This document shows, piece after piece, positions 23,001-34,874 of a stretch of 64,000 bases of DNA. Origin of the DNA: Chalciporus piperatus (taxonomy: Eukaryota; Basidiomycota; Agaricomycetes; Boletales; Boletaceae). The notes under the pieces were generated by a model. It did not search any database. It was not told the origin of the DNA and was given only the letters and a program-made list of their open reading frames with translations. Both the position numbers and the translations under genes were made by a program. Location: the NCBI GenBank assembly GCA_038093975.1, contig JBBPTG010000032.1:124001-188000 (forward strand), in the 5' to 3' direction. The stretch's first letter is position 1, and each line of letters starts with the position of its first letter.

Positions 23001-25458
23001 CAATGAACGGTAATTACTGTGTTTATTAACGCTGTGCATCCCTAACGTTCATCTTCCTGTAGACTCGATGCTGTACAAGAGCTAATCGACCACGCAACGT
23101 TTGAGGAAGAGTTTACCAGCCTAGCCAAAGGCCTTCCCGATCTTGAGCGCATCGTCTCACGCATACACGCGAAAAACTGCAAAGTGAAGGATTTCATCAA
23201 AGTACTCTCTGTACGTGTGACGCACCTCCATCAAGTTTTGATACATTGACGGGAACACAACGTGCAGTCATTCAAGAAGCTGAACGAAGGTCTTACGAAC
23301 CTAGCGGACAATTCCGAGTCCTTCGAGTCGAAGACAATACTTGGGCTCTTGAGATCTGCGCCAGATCTTACCCCTCACTTGAAGAATGTAACGTCACGTT
23401 ATACCTACGACAAAGGTATAAACCTAGCACTTATATCCGAGATTGCTTGGATCTGATCTGATTATCTAGAAAAGGACGAATTGCGCCCTGTGGAAGGCAA
23501 AGACGAGGTTTACGATGAAGTGACGGCAGAAATCTCCAGCTTGGAGAAGGAACTTGATGGACAGCTGAAGAAGTTTGAGAAGAAAGTCGGGTAAGTTTTG
23601 AGGGACATGTAACGGAACGATATCCCTCACACCTTTTCTAGATGCACTCTCACTTGGTGGCATAGCGGGTCAGGCAACAAGGTCAGTCTTGTGATGATGC
23701 TTGGTTGTTGGACCAGTAATAACGTGAGGCTACAGGAAATCTACCTCGTTCAAACCAAAGTGAACGAAAAAAATATCCCGGACGACTGGGTGAAGAACAG
23801 CGCTACCAAGGTAAGGCATCGTCATATTGCCACTGGGTTCCCCCCTTGCTGATACATTTTCTTAGGCTGCCAAACGCTGGGTGGTCCCCTCATTGCAATC
23901 CACTATCCGCGCACTGAAGGAAGCGCGGGAGAACCGCAGCACGGCCATCAAAGAATTCAAGGGTCGTCTCTTTGCGGAATTCGACACCGACCGCGGGGTT
24001 TGGCTTCGATCTGTCCGAGTCCTCGCCGAACTGGATTGTTTGTTCTCGCTCGCCAAGTCGTCCGTTGCACTCGGCGAGCCTTCTTGTCGACCGGAGTTCG
24101 TCGAAGGGGATGCAGCGTTTATCGAGTTCGAAGACTTGAGGCATCCGACGTTGGCGGAATTCAAGGCGAGCTTTATTCCCAATGATGTGAAGCTTGGCGG
24201 AGATGTGGGTAGGATTGCGTTGCTAACTGGTAAGTCGATGTTTTGGTTAGTGTTCGTCGGTGTGGATTGCTGACGGTCGTTTCTAGGACCAAACATGGGG
24301 TACGTGCTCGCCAGTTGTCATTTTCTTTGTGCTCGGTTGATGATGGTCTTTACAGCGGAAAATCTACGGTAAGTGTATCAGCGCGGTGGAAGAGTCGTTG
24401 TTTTTAATCTCCTCTTCACCATAGGCTATGAGGATGACAGCGACAGGTGTTGTATGCATGACTTCTTTTCTTGCGCTGTCATCGAGCTGATCGTTGCATA
24501 GATCATGGCACAACTTGGAATGCGTGTTCCTGCTAAATCGGCTAGGCTTTCTCCGGTCGATGCAATCTTGACGCGCATGGGAGCGTATGATAACATGTTC
24601 CAAAATTCAAGTACGTTCAAGGTCGAGTTGGACGAATGGTGAGTTCGCCATCCCAGAGTTTAAATCCCCCTTGCTTATCCCTATGTAGCTGCAAGATTTT
24701 GCGCGATGCGACTCCTCGGTCGTTGGTTATTCTGGACGGTGAGAGGATATATGGCGTCTAATATTTCGCTGACACTAACCGTGTTTTCAAGAACTGGGCA
24801 GAGGGACTTCGACCTATGTAAGTTTTCTTCCCAGAGGATCGAATACAGTGCTCACTGGTCATGATTTGCAAGGATGGAATGGCGATTGCTGGTGTAAGTG
24901 GATGCCCTATCTATCGTTTTCTTGTCTGACGGCTCGACGAATAGGCTGTTCTGCACGAGCTCGCCACACATACACTTCCTCTGGCTTTCTTCGCCACCCA
25001 TTACGGTTCCCTGACGGATGACTTTGCATATCATCCCAACATCAGGAATATGTACATGTCCACCCGTCTTGATGATGAGCAGCAAAAGGTCTGTGCTCGC
25101 GGAGCTCTTCACTGTCCATTCTAACCGCACCATGCCTGTATAGCTTGTCTTCCTCTACAAACTCGTCGATGGTGTCGCTTCTGGTTCCTTTGGGACACAC
25201 GTCGCCAGCCTTGCGGGTGTGCCCTCCGAGGTGGTTTCTCGAGCTGAAGTCATCTCTGAGGACTTTGCAAAACAATTCAAGGCGCGCCTCGACGGCAAGA
25301 AGAAACAGCTTGCGTCGAAACTCCCCCTCGTTGCACAGGCGGACTTCAAATACCTGTTAGCTCTGGCGACTGGGGAACTCAAACTCCCTGATCATCCATA
25401 TAAGAAACGGGAATTGTTGAAGATGTTGAAGAACAGCGTGAAAGCTTACTTGCCGTGA
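19988..25458 (+). CDS. MSH6: DNA mismatch-repair ATPase MSH6
   Basis: Partner of MSH2 in MutS-alpha, which binds base mismatches and small loops. Two in-frame starts exist: 19988 ([10 protein letters not shown]) and 20090 ([10 protein letters not shown]). A PCNA-binding box [11 protein letters not shown] follows, fitting QxxLxxFF. After an acidic, Ser-rich linker (about 20840-20960, DDDDDEDEP) the MutS domains begin: [17 protein letters not shown] and the mismatch-reading loop GKFLELYEEDA (exons joined near 21580-21632), which keeps the Phe-x-Glu signature. Then [18 protein letters not shown], the connector and lever with [17 protein letters not shown], and the ATPase: TGPNMGGKST (Walker A, split by small introns), [34 protein letters not shown] (Walker B) and ATHYGSL. 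It ends NSVKAYLP. About 18 introns. It looks fully functional. Confidence 0.97.
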
Positions 25459-25786
25459 GCTATTATAGATGTGACTTTTTTTTTCTTTCTGTTGCTTTGT
25501 CGTTGCTTTGCTCGATTTTATGCTTATACCGTATTGCACTGATCATCGATCATCGTCGTTATGCTCAGCCTATACCCTCCTTGGAGTTCATGTATGTGTT
25601 ATACTGTACGTAGTTTTCCGTAGTTGCTTTCGTGCAATCGATTGGGAGTTTGAAAAGACGACGTGCTGCGACGAACTTTCAATTTAGGCAACGAGCCGCA
25701 TCACATACTCAACCTGTCTATCACCTCACCAAGTGATTCGGATGACTCGTCTTCTGCGTGATTGAACTGGTGGACACGCAGAGAAT
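25459..25786. other. Spacer, MSH6 to CFAP20-domain gene
   Basis: About 330 bp with T-rich tracts just after the MSH6 stop (tttttttttctttctg), probably 3' untranslated sequence and the next promoter. No gene seen. Confidence 0.55.
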
Positions 25787-26683
25787 ATGTTTTCACGATC
25801 TGTCCAGCCCGACATCGTCTCCTTGTTCTCATCTACCGGTAGTAATCCCCTTGGTCTTTTCTCCGTGCAAGTTGACGCGAGTCTACCCTCCGATTCATTC
25901 ATTCATCTTTTGAATGATGATACATCGCTCCCGGCACCATGTCCACCTGCAGCTCTCATATCAGCCCCTGCTGTCTATCGTGACCACGATACAGACAGTA
26001 GTCAAGGACGAGAACTGAATCAAACAGTGCTTCATATCCAATCGCCTACCCTACGCAATACATTCATTCAATGTCATCCCCTTTCAAGCGGCAAGGTGCT
26101 CGGACTAAAGCATGCTTGGCTGCACGTTCAGGTTCGTAACCTGGGAAGAGACTGGTCACTCGAAGTAGGAATTGTCGATAAAGCGGGGAGACAAGGCGTC
26201 ATTAGATGTTCGACCTTCCAGGTATTTTTTTTTTTTTTTTTTTCAAACCCCTCGTTTTCTTGTCCTCGAACGCGCTCGTGATGGGCCAGCCACTCACGTT
26301 ACCCCGTATGATGCGTCCAGAAATTGCCAATGCTCGTCCGTAATCCCGGCTCATTCCCGCTGCTGCATCTTCCTCTCGCATTTCCGCCGTCCTCGTCGAG
26401 CCCTCTGACCGGCTGGTCGACCATCACGCTGAACCTCCCCAAATTCATCCCTCATTTCGCTTCGCTGGCTCGCATCCAGTCGTCAACGGATCATGCCGAC
26501 GACTACCCACATCCCCCGGCGGAGCGGGGAGCTCCGTCAAACCAGGCGCCCTTGCCCTCTGGGACGTATTCCCATCTCGCCTTCATAAAGATCTATGCAA
26601 CCTGTCGCTTACGAAGGATTTGGTTGAGCGAGTCTACCCCTATCACAAGAACCCCTTGGGAATTCGAGCTGTACGGAAATTAA
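25787..26683 (+). CDS. CFAP20-domain protein
   Basis: About 265 residues in two exons (25787-26221 and 26321-26683); the 99-nt intron starts with a run of about 19 T. The N-terminus MFSRSVQPDIVSLFSSTGSN then PLGLFSVQV follows the family pattern MFKxxxQxGxxSILYSxGxxPL. Internal matches include LRNTFIQCHP, LGLKHAWLHVQVRNLGRDWS and GVIRCSTFQKL, and the C-terminus HLAFIKIYATCRLRRIWLSE then PWEFELYGN matches the conserved HANCRIRRVYFSD region. In animals CFAP20 is an inner-junction protein of ciliary doublets with additional nuclear roles; a mushroom-type fungus has no cilia, so a non-ciliary role is implied. The middle (Ser/Pro-rich, about residues 160-230) is longer than in animal homologues. 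Family call is firm, function open. Confidence 0.86.
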
Positions 26684-29055
26684 GCGTTGCGTCGAATTTC
26701 TTAACCCTTCCTCATAATCTATTTGACGGCGCGAAGACCGTTATCAAAGGACTGATTGCAAAGAGCAATTGGAGATAGCCAGAGCTTCCCGTAGTTCGGT
26801 CGGTTTTTGGTCTCTTGTGACGGAGCGCCAGCGCTGATCTGGTATCCGTTCACCGATTCAGCGGGTCGTATACATGGGAGATGCCGGGGTAATATTGTCG
26901 TTGTCATTGTCCACCGAATGAAGCTTCTTCTGGCTAGTGAACATCAGAACGACACCGAGGGTTGGATATGATCCATGTCATTTGACAGGTGCGCCACATT
27001 CTCCATGTTCAACGGCTTCGTGATGACCGTGACGCATGATGGCAATGTTTCTTTCATCATCTCGTCGCGAGACGCGACCACGGTCATGGAACCCATCATT
27101 TTATGCGTGTTCTCGTAAGATTCGGATGATGTCGCCGATCATTGTCTGTTACTGTCGGAGCTGCGTGACTGCACGGCACTGGTATTTCCCTCAGGCTGTC
27201 CTCACCCTCCGGATCACCGGTGCGTGTGCCCACTTCCGGACGAAGCCAGATTCCTGAGGAACCCCTCACAGTTGCCCCCCGCAAATATGATCAGATATTC
27301 TACTGGCATAGCAGCAGCGAATTTTTTGTACTGATTTCAGAGATCGCAGATCGAGGCGAAGGGGATGATAAATGGTACCACATCTAGGTCTAATCTGCAG
27401 GAAGACTAGTTTCCGGTGGCCAAGAGCACCGGCACCACCTTTTCAGCTTCCACCCAAACCTGGTCAGTGCAATTTGTGGAATCCAGGAAAATTCAGACAT
27501 AGTCAAACGCAGAGCCTCCATAACGATCGATGCGCTCGGTCATGAAGCGAGAATAGCATCTCCATGGCTGAAATCGTATGAAACCTATATCAATACCATC
27601 GTGCTTACCACCTGATTATCTCGAAGCAGCTGTCGCGGAATGACAGGGGAACGAAACCCGGATCACGTTCCTTCTCGTTAACCAGCACAACGGAACGGTT
27701 CCGTCCGCGAAACAGGGCGACCATTCTTCCAGGACACGCGATAGCCAGTTCAGCCCCAACGTACCCCTGAGACAGGAACGCCTCGGTGTACCCGGATTTC
27801 GAGCTCTGCGGAAATGAATTCCTGATTCTGCAGCCCCTCCATCACACGTTCGCCTCGACGTATGTCAGCCCCCATCCCATCAGAGTCGCGAGAGTTTTTG
27901 AGACCTCTTGTGATCAGTGATCGATGACATCTCTGATGGGAGGGTCATTTCCGCGGTACTTCCGTTCCACTGGCACACTTCTTGGGCTTCCTTCCAGTCA
28001 TTATCTCTGGTGGTGTTGCTGGCAGGTTTGATGAAGGTTGGGTACGTGCTGAGACAACACTTTTTCTGGTGGTCCGCGTGCTCCGATCGTGTCCCGTATG
28101 ACTCACACTGTTTAAGCTCGCTTCCCCACTCGAGCAGAACGTAGAGTTGTGATCAAACGCATTATCAAAGGCGGTCGCGCTGTACCAAGCCGTTGGTTCC
28201 GGGACTGGCCGTTCAAGAGCAAAGACTGCAGGGTGACGAAATCATTCTGTTGGGAGAGTCGCTGCATTCCAGGAACGGCGGCGATCTGATTTAGCCCCCC
28301 TGGAAGAATTCTGCCACTGTGTGCTCACCAACCAGGCCGCGTTTCAAGCCCGTGGGGCATGTGGAGATCTCCATAATATTTTTTCAGGACAGAATCATGA
28401 GTCACCCCGGCCATATGACAAAGGGGGTGAGATTGAGCGACGCACTTGCCACCCTCGCCTGTACAGTAATTGGATGGTTAAACGTAGATTAGTAGTGAGA
28501 CTATACCGACATCATTCTTGGTAAGGGTAGGAAACTGAGGGCGTAGTCCAAGCGCTGATCATGACGGATGATTCTTATCGCCTGCTCGGAACATATTTCT
28601 AAGACTGCATCAGTGACGCTCCTACGAAAGCGAGATGTTCAGTCATGGTTATCCCCGCCCCTCTGACCCATCACGGTGACCCGTGTGGTCAAGCATGCTG
28701 ATAGAGCATAACCATGCTCTCATATATTCTTCCTCAGCCTGTTTTCTCAGTATAGAAGGCGATTTCCAATCCCAGAGCCCTCGTACTGGGAAATTACTTG
28801 CCGTACGCACCGTATATGGAGTGGTGCGAGTCTAAGATCAGACTCGGAGCGTGCGGGTTTGGTTGGTATCAATGATATCGTCTAGCTCGCCTACTGAGAG
28901 ATGGAGTATGTCATTGATACCAGATAGTGAGCGTACAACTTGCCAAAGAGCACTTGATAGGCGTCTCGGAGCTATCCTCGGTTACGCGAAGTCACGTCGC
29001 GGAGATTGAAGCCATACTAGGTCCCGTTCTTGTCAACGTGCAACTCATCCTAGCA
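26684..29055. other. Gene-poor interval
   Basis: About 2.4 kb without a convincing gene. Open frames are short and disrupted on both strands. No transposase, reverse transcriptase or RNA gene could be read. A 12-bp inverted repeat lies near the right end (28864-28922). Confidence 0.5.
28864..28922. repeat. Perfect 12-bp inverted repeat
   Basis: TGGTATCAATGA at 28864-28875 is matched by its exact reverse complement TCATTGATACCA at 28911-28922, separated by 35 bp. It lies 134 bp upstream of the methyltransferase ATG and could be a paired protein-binding site or a stem-loop in the leader. Function is not known. Confidence 0.6.
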
Positions 29056-30118
29056 ATGGTCGAAAACGTCGAGGATATTCTATCAGACTCACTGGAGATC
29101 CTGGGGGGAGAGTCAGTAGAAGACCCAGGACACGTCCAATATGGTCCTTTGACACTCACGGTAGCTCCCAAGGTGAATTCTCTTCGTCTATTCCGTCATC
29201 GAGCGTAGAATCTCAATCGATAATCGTTCTAGGAGGGGAAGGTGGGTGTGCCAACGTTGTTCGATCAAAGGGGGGTAGTTGAACAAGGCTGTAATTGAAA
29301 AGGCGAATACGTTGTTGGCGGATCATCTTTTTTCCCCTGCGCTCGTCCTCGCCGAGCTCATCGAACGAGGCGTTCTTCAGGTTGCAGGTCGCAGAGGTAA
29401 GTCATCTAAACAGAATATTTTCCGATCTGACGATATTTCCAGTCGTCGAACTTGGCGCAGGGTGCGCACTGCCCTCGCTCCTTGCAGCGACCCTGGTCCA
29501 ACCTCCTTCCTTGGTGGTGGCGACCGATTATCCGGACGACGGAATCCTCGGCAACCTCAAAGCGAACGTAGAAAGAAACAAGGAACATTACCGATCGCCT
29601 TCCGAGGTCCATTGCGCAGGTTACGAATGGGGAACAGACACCGCTTTCCTTCTGTAAGTTCCACCGATCATCGTCAAGCATCCTGTGCCATGAGCGTCGC
29701 CATATCCTGAATTGTGATGTTTTTGTATTTTTATTTCAGGGAACTTTCCGAGCGCATCGACAACACGTTGCCTGGGTACGACATAGTGATCATGTCTGAT
29801 TTATTGCATTTCCATTCGTCCCACGATGTACTCCTTCTCTCTCTGAAGTCACTTCTCGCCAAGTCATCCCAGGCTCGTGTTTATGTCGCTGCAGGAAAGT
29901 ACACTGCGCCACACGTGTGCGAGAACTTTCTAAACATGGGCATAGAGGCTGGATTGATATGGGAGGAGGAGACGAGCGGCCGAAACGAAGAGTGTTCAAG
30001 TTACACATGGAAGGGTTCCATGATCGTCACCGGTCTTGACACGGCTCACCTAAGTATTCGAAAGAGCATGTGCCGGTGGTGGATTGGTCGGTGGAGATCT
30101 GCTGTCTTGGCTTCATAG
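29056..30118 (+). CDS. SAM-dependent methyltransferase, EFM7/NNT1-like
   Basis: Seven-beta-strand methyltransferase of the lysine-MTase (METTL21/EFM7/NNT1) group. Start MVENVEDILSDSLEILGG; then LTLTVAPK, a micro-exon EGK (about 29232-29240) and ANTLLADHLFSPALVLAELI. Motif I is VVELGAGCALPSLLAA and post-I is VVATDYPDDGILGNLKANV, the acidic residue for SAM ribose being in ATDYPD. Next are YEWGTD and PGYDIVIMSDLLHFHSSH with the motif III region, and TWKGSMIVTGL near the end. Five or so exons. Yeast EFM7, the closest named type, trimethylates the N-terminus of eEF1A; the DYP motif supports a relationship but the substrate here is inferred. About 270 residues. Confidence 0.83.
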
Positions 30119-33100
30119 GATTTGATATCTATCACGGTCTCACGGCTTGATATCAATGCACACCAAAGGAAGCGGTCCCACGCCGGCTTTCATTCTTGAA
30201 TGAATATGACATCCAGAAGGTGATATCATGCAGCGAAGCTTCCCCGAACAGGACACACCCGCATCACATCGTGAGTGTTGCTGATCGTGACTTCATGGGT
30301 CGAACGTGATTTTCTTTGAAATGCAAATAACCATATTACGTGTGGAACGGAGGTTAACACCCCTCTGGCCACGAAGTAAGTTGGATAGAAAAGAGGGTTA
30401 CGCAGGCATTCATTAAGCCGTCATCGCCGTGATGAATTCATCCACTCGTCTTCTGCCATATAGTATGTAGTATGCGGTGATTGGACAAGATCGTGGCAAG
30501 GGAAACCACTGTCCTGATTAGCGGATTTCGTCAAGGAGAGTGAACGAACCTCTGTGCAGTCGTGATGAGTGCGCAGAAGTTTCGTATCGAAACAGGCACG
30601 CTGGCAGGCGTGTTTGCTCGAGGTTAGGCGTCCATCGCCGTGTTAGAGCTCTAAAAAGGCTTATATCGCTTCGAAGTAAAGTTCGGTTGGCTATTCAATA
30701 CAAAGCTCAGGAGCCATGGCCGCTTTTCTCGCGGCCTCAGGCTCATCGTAGGAGGTGTACGGCACCAATCGAGGGTGTCCTGCATGATGTCTTGCACAAG
30801 AGGATTAGCTTAGGGACCATGTGACAGGAACAGAACCGCCATCCATGGACTCGGAAAAAGTTGTCATACGCCACGGGCCGATGAGAGTCACGCCGGTGGA
30901 AACCGTGGATCATGGGCATACCATAAAAGATATACAGGGCGTACCCCATATGATTTCATTGTCAGAACATAGTCGGAAGTTCTTAGGAAAGGCTCCGAAT
31001 GCATTGTGTTTGAGGATCATATAGTACCTTGTGGGCGATAGCGCTCGTTCAACTTGAAGTTCTTCCTTGGATCGCCACTTGAACATGTCGCGTCCACGCC
31101 ACGTGCTTTTAACGCGTCCTCGTGCCACACCGCCCTATCGAAAAAGCTCCCCCGAGGGGGGTCAGCGGAACATATCCAGGCTTGAGCCCAAAATTTAGAC
31201 TAAGCTCTGGAACTTGCCTAGCACGCGCCCGAATCTCGGAAATTTCTCTACAAGGCAATCCAATTTACTTTTTTCCCTCACCAATGATCAGCGCTTCAGC
31301 AACGAGGGACACCAGCGAGCCACGGTGTGTGTATGTTGTGTTTTTTTTGGTTAGCTTCCAATCAGTATTGTGACATTCGTCTTCATCATTCGCCTAGCCC
31401 TCCCCACCGCGCCTTTTCTATATTTGCAGCTCCTGCCTCGCGGAGGTCACTCGGGAGCCCGCGAGATCCCCGCGGACCGCTTATAGAGACGTTGTAAACT
31501 CGTTGTATAACGTTAGCGTCTACGTATGGTCACGATCCCTTCCTCACTTTCGTTATCAACTTGCGGCGACGACGACGACGATTTATAAGTCATTGGAGCG
31601 ATTCAAAGCAACCGCAGCAACCGAACGACGACTCATCAAGTCACCGCTCGCAGCTTGTTTTGCCCCACATTGCGTCAGAACGGACCCCGTCGATCGGGTC
31701 GTTCAGTGGATGGAGTTGCGTCAAGTGGCGTTCGATTGGGGGAAACGATGAAGCGACACGATTTATGGGCTGATGTGCGGTTTCGGGAACAGTACTCGGG
31801 TACAATATTCATGATCGTCGCTCGCCCAAAACGTGCGCAGGAGGAGCCAAGGATACGCAGATACCCGGGGTCACCGAGATACGCCAACTTCTTGGGCCAT
31901 CCGCGGGTCGGGCGCAAGATCGAGTGTACTATTGGGTTCGAGACAGCACGGACTGGTGGTGCTTCGGTGGAGAGATTTGCATATTGATGGTACCAACTGT
32001 GACCCCCCTATAAATATGAAATACAAAGAGTTACCTGGCATCAGTTGCCAGAAATCGAGGCATTAATTCATAAAAGTATACGTGGCGATTGTGCAATGTA
32101 CCCCAGGACATTGCAGCGCCCAAGCGCTGAGCGCTAAGCTCGGAGTAGCGACAGTCGGGACCACTGTAATACGTGTTCGGAGAGATCTTTATTACTCCCG
32201 CGGCGTGTTTGGTGTTCGCAACGACGATAATACAGTATCTTTGCTGGACGATGCAGAGCTTCCGGTACTTCGGATGCTGTCATATTAGGCAAGTTTTGTG
32301 TCATTCTGGACGGGGAGATAAGGTCATGATCCGTTCAGATTCTGCTTTCGTCAGAAATGGTATCCGAAGTGCCCGAACAGTTGGATCAGACAATGGGCAC
32401 TAAGGAGTTGACAACTCGACGACGAAATGGGCGGAATCGACGTGTAGAGAACGCACGAACGACACGAAGTGAACCTGGTTCCTCCCGTCTAATGAGAGCA
32501 CGAACTTCATCATAACCGGGTGGCGAAAAGGGGGTGGACGAAGATGAGATTCGACCTACCCGCAGACAATATCTGATGAGATGCAAACGCACTCGTGGCA
32601 GGTTTGTCTTTGACCCTTACTTTTCGAGCAGAGAGCCGTGTGACCTTGCACCAAGCTACGGGTTCTCATTGACTGTCAGGGCGACGTTTTTGACCTCAAC
32701 AAGATCTACCTGGGATGTCCGCGGAAGATTCACGACCGCGACGCGTTCCACATGGATATCTTGCGACGCGGACGGAGTCGGAGTAGTTGCCGACGATGAT
32801 CAGCGACACTTGATCTGGGAGCTTGGGATGTGGCGAAGCGTACATAACTCCGCTGAATTTATTGATATTGCGTTATTTTATTGACGGAGGAACAGCCGCT
32901 ATCTTTCATGCTGGTAATTGAGTGGTAGATGCGTTGCATCAGTCAGCGTTGGACATTGGATTTGCAGATACACGAAGGAGTGAGTGGCTCGTTGTGGAGG
33001 TGGGGCCGAAGCAGAGAAGATCTGAAAAGGAGGGACTGAAAAAAGCGAATCTGGGCGACCACATGGGTGCGAGGCACGTACCAAGGATGCCAGGTAAGCA

Positions 33101-34874
33101 GGGAAGCATATTCAGAGTCCGGTAATTCGGGAAGGTCGTTGGCCGACTGAATCCCGCCATTCTGAACGTAGTCCTGAAACGCTTCGGCGGATCATAATTG
33201 ATACATGGACCGAAGCGAGCGAGCAGGAGTAACCGCCACTTAATTAGTCCTGTTTGCTCAGCCCTCTGCCGCGCTAGAGACGTCTGTTGTACATTCAGAG
33301 AGGCAGTTCGAAGAAGCGAGCTCAGCATGTTTGTCAGGTGCCAGCGATCTGGCACTTTCGAGGTACACATGGCGAGATCTGTAGGAGGGAACAGAAGATG
33401 ATGGACATGAATACTGCGAGTGGTTGAGCTTTAATGTCCGACAGAGTTCATCCAGACCAGGCTAGACTGCACGTTTGAAGGCACAGAGGACGAGGTGGAC
33501 GGAGAATGTTTGTGCTGATCAGTGCGGTGTCCAGATAAGACACGAACTGTAGAGAAAATTACATGATATGACAAATCGAGTGGACGGCATGGCCTGAAAT
33601 GATGATTATCGCGTGATCATATTGTTTGACAGGAAATGAGTTAGGGTAGAAGACGGGGTGCGAGTCCACCGGACGCCAACCACGCCATGACATCGGGGGC
33701 GCGAAGTTGAAAAAGACAAGGGGGAAAGGGTACGCGGAATCGGACATGACGATCCGAAACGTAGGCAGAGAAAGCGTACCTCCGGGCAGCCTCCAGGGGT
33801 CAAATATTGCGCGACACGTGACGCTATTTGCACAGGCCTAACTTACGGGGGGTTACATACGTGCAGTGAAGAAACAAGTAAACACCAAGACGAGCCAAAG
33901 ACAGAACGGGAGGGCAGAAGATTACGAGGGGTGTCGAAAGGAAAGGGAGTTAAACGTCGCGAAGAACGCACCACTTTCTCTGTAGCGTGAGCTCCGGGTG
34001 ACCGTACAGGTGGGATGGCCGCAGGTGGCGCGTTGATGAGACCAGCAGTAGGGCTCGACGAGATGGAAAAGGATAGGATGTGGTAAAACATGAGGACCAT
34101 CGTGGCTTGTGTTCACGACCAGCCCCAGGGCAACCCAAGGGCATGTTGTCTTGGTGGACTCTGAGGAGAGAAAGATCTCACGGCAAATTTTCCATATTGG
34201 GCAATGAGTCCGGAGCGCGTGCTCATTTGGGCACGACTCGTGCCGGCTGTTTATGGGCGGCAATGAGCTCTGGCGGATCCTTTGAAGAAGCTCCTACCAT
34301 ATAAGGAGCTGGTGCCTCTCTATGAGGACGAAATACGAGAGACGGGGAAGAGATGATTGGGCCAACGGTGGGAGCATAAGGCGATGACATGGAGGGGTCA
34401 CTGAGCTATTTGTAAGGTGAGCACGATGGAATGAACTGACTGTAGGCCGGAGGAGAGCGGACGAAGGGGGTGTCCAGATGAGTACCCGGGATTCATGGAG
34501 TTAATATTTTAAATTGGATAGACTGGAATCAGGTAAGTGGTTATGTACACATGTGTTGGCGTCGCCGTGTACTCGGTGTGTACCTTTTGTCCAGGAGATG
34601 CAGGGTGAGATGAAGATTGGGTTCACCAGATTCAGTCTGCCGCCCCTCTCTTCATGTCTCCCTTTGTTTGCATACATCTCGAGATGCCTCTATCTAATTT
34701 GAATCTTGATCCTCGTCCCCAGCCTTATAACGCATCTCCTCCTCATCCCCTCCACTCGCTTCCTCTTCCCCGTCCCTCTCTCCCCCCCATCCAAAACATA
34801 GCCTCTTTGCACCCCCATACGTCGCCACAGTTCATCCTGCTCGGCCCCTTCAATACGTCTCCCGATCGCGCTTG
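30119..34874. other. Long gene-poor interval (4.8 kb)
   Basis: No open frame above about 145 codons and none with a family signature; candidates on opposite strands overlap each other. No tRNA, CRISPR or recognisable transposon protein. It may hold old, eroded repeats or non-coding transcripts. The last 250 bp, rich in C/T, probably form the promoter and leader of the gene at 34875. Confidence 0.5.

Noticed and set aside
4499..25458. Operon or co-transcribed repair cluster
   Set aside because: Genes are on both strands with unrelated genes between; each has its own start and introns.
26222..26320. Run of about 19 T as a possible retrotransposon poly-A/T tail
   Set aside because: It is the pyrimidine tract of a GT-AG intron that keeps the CFAP20 frame.
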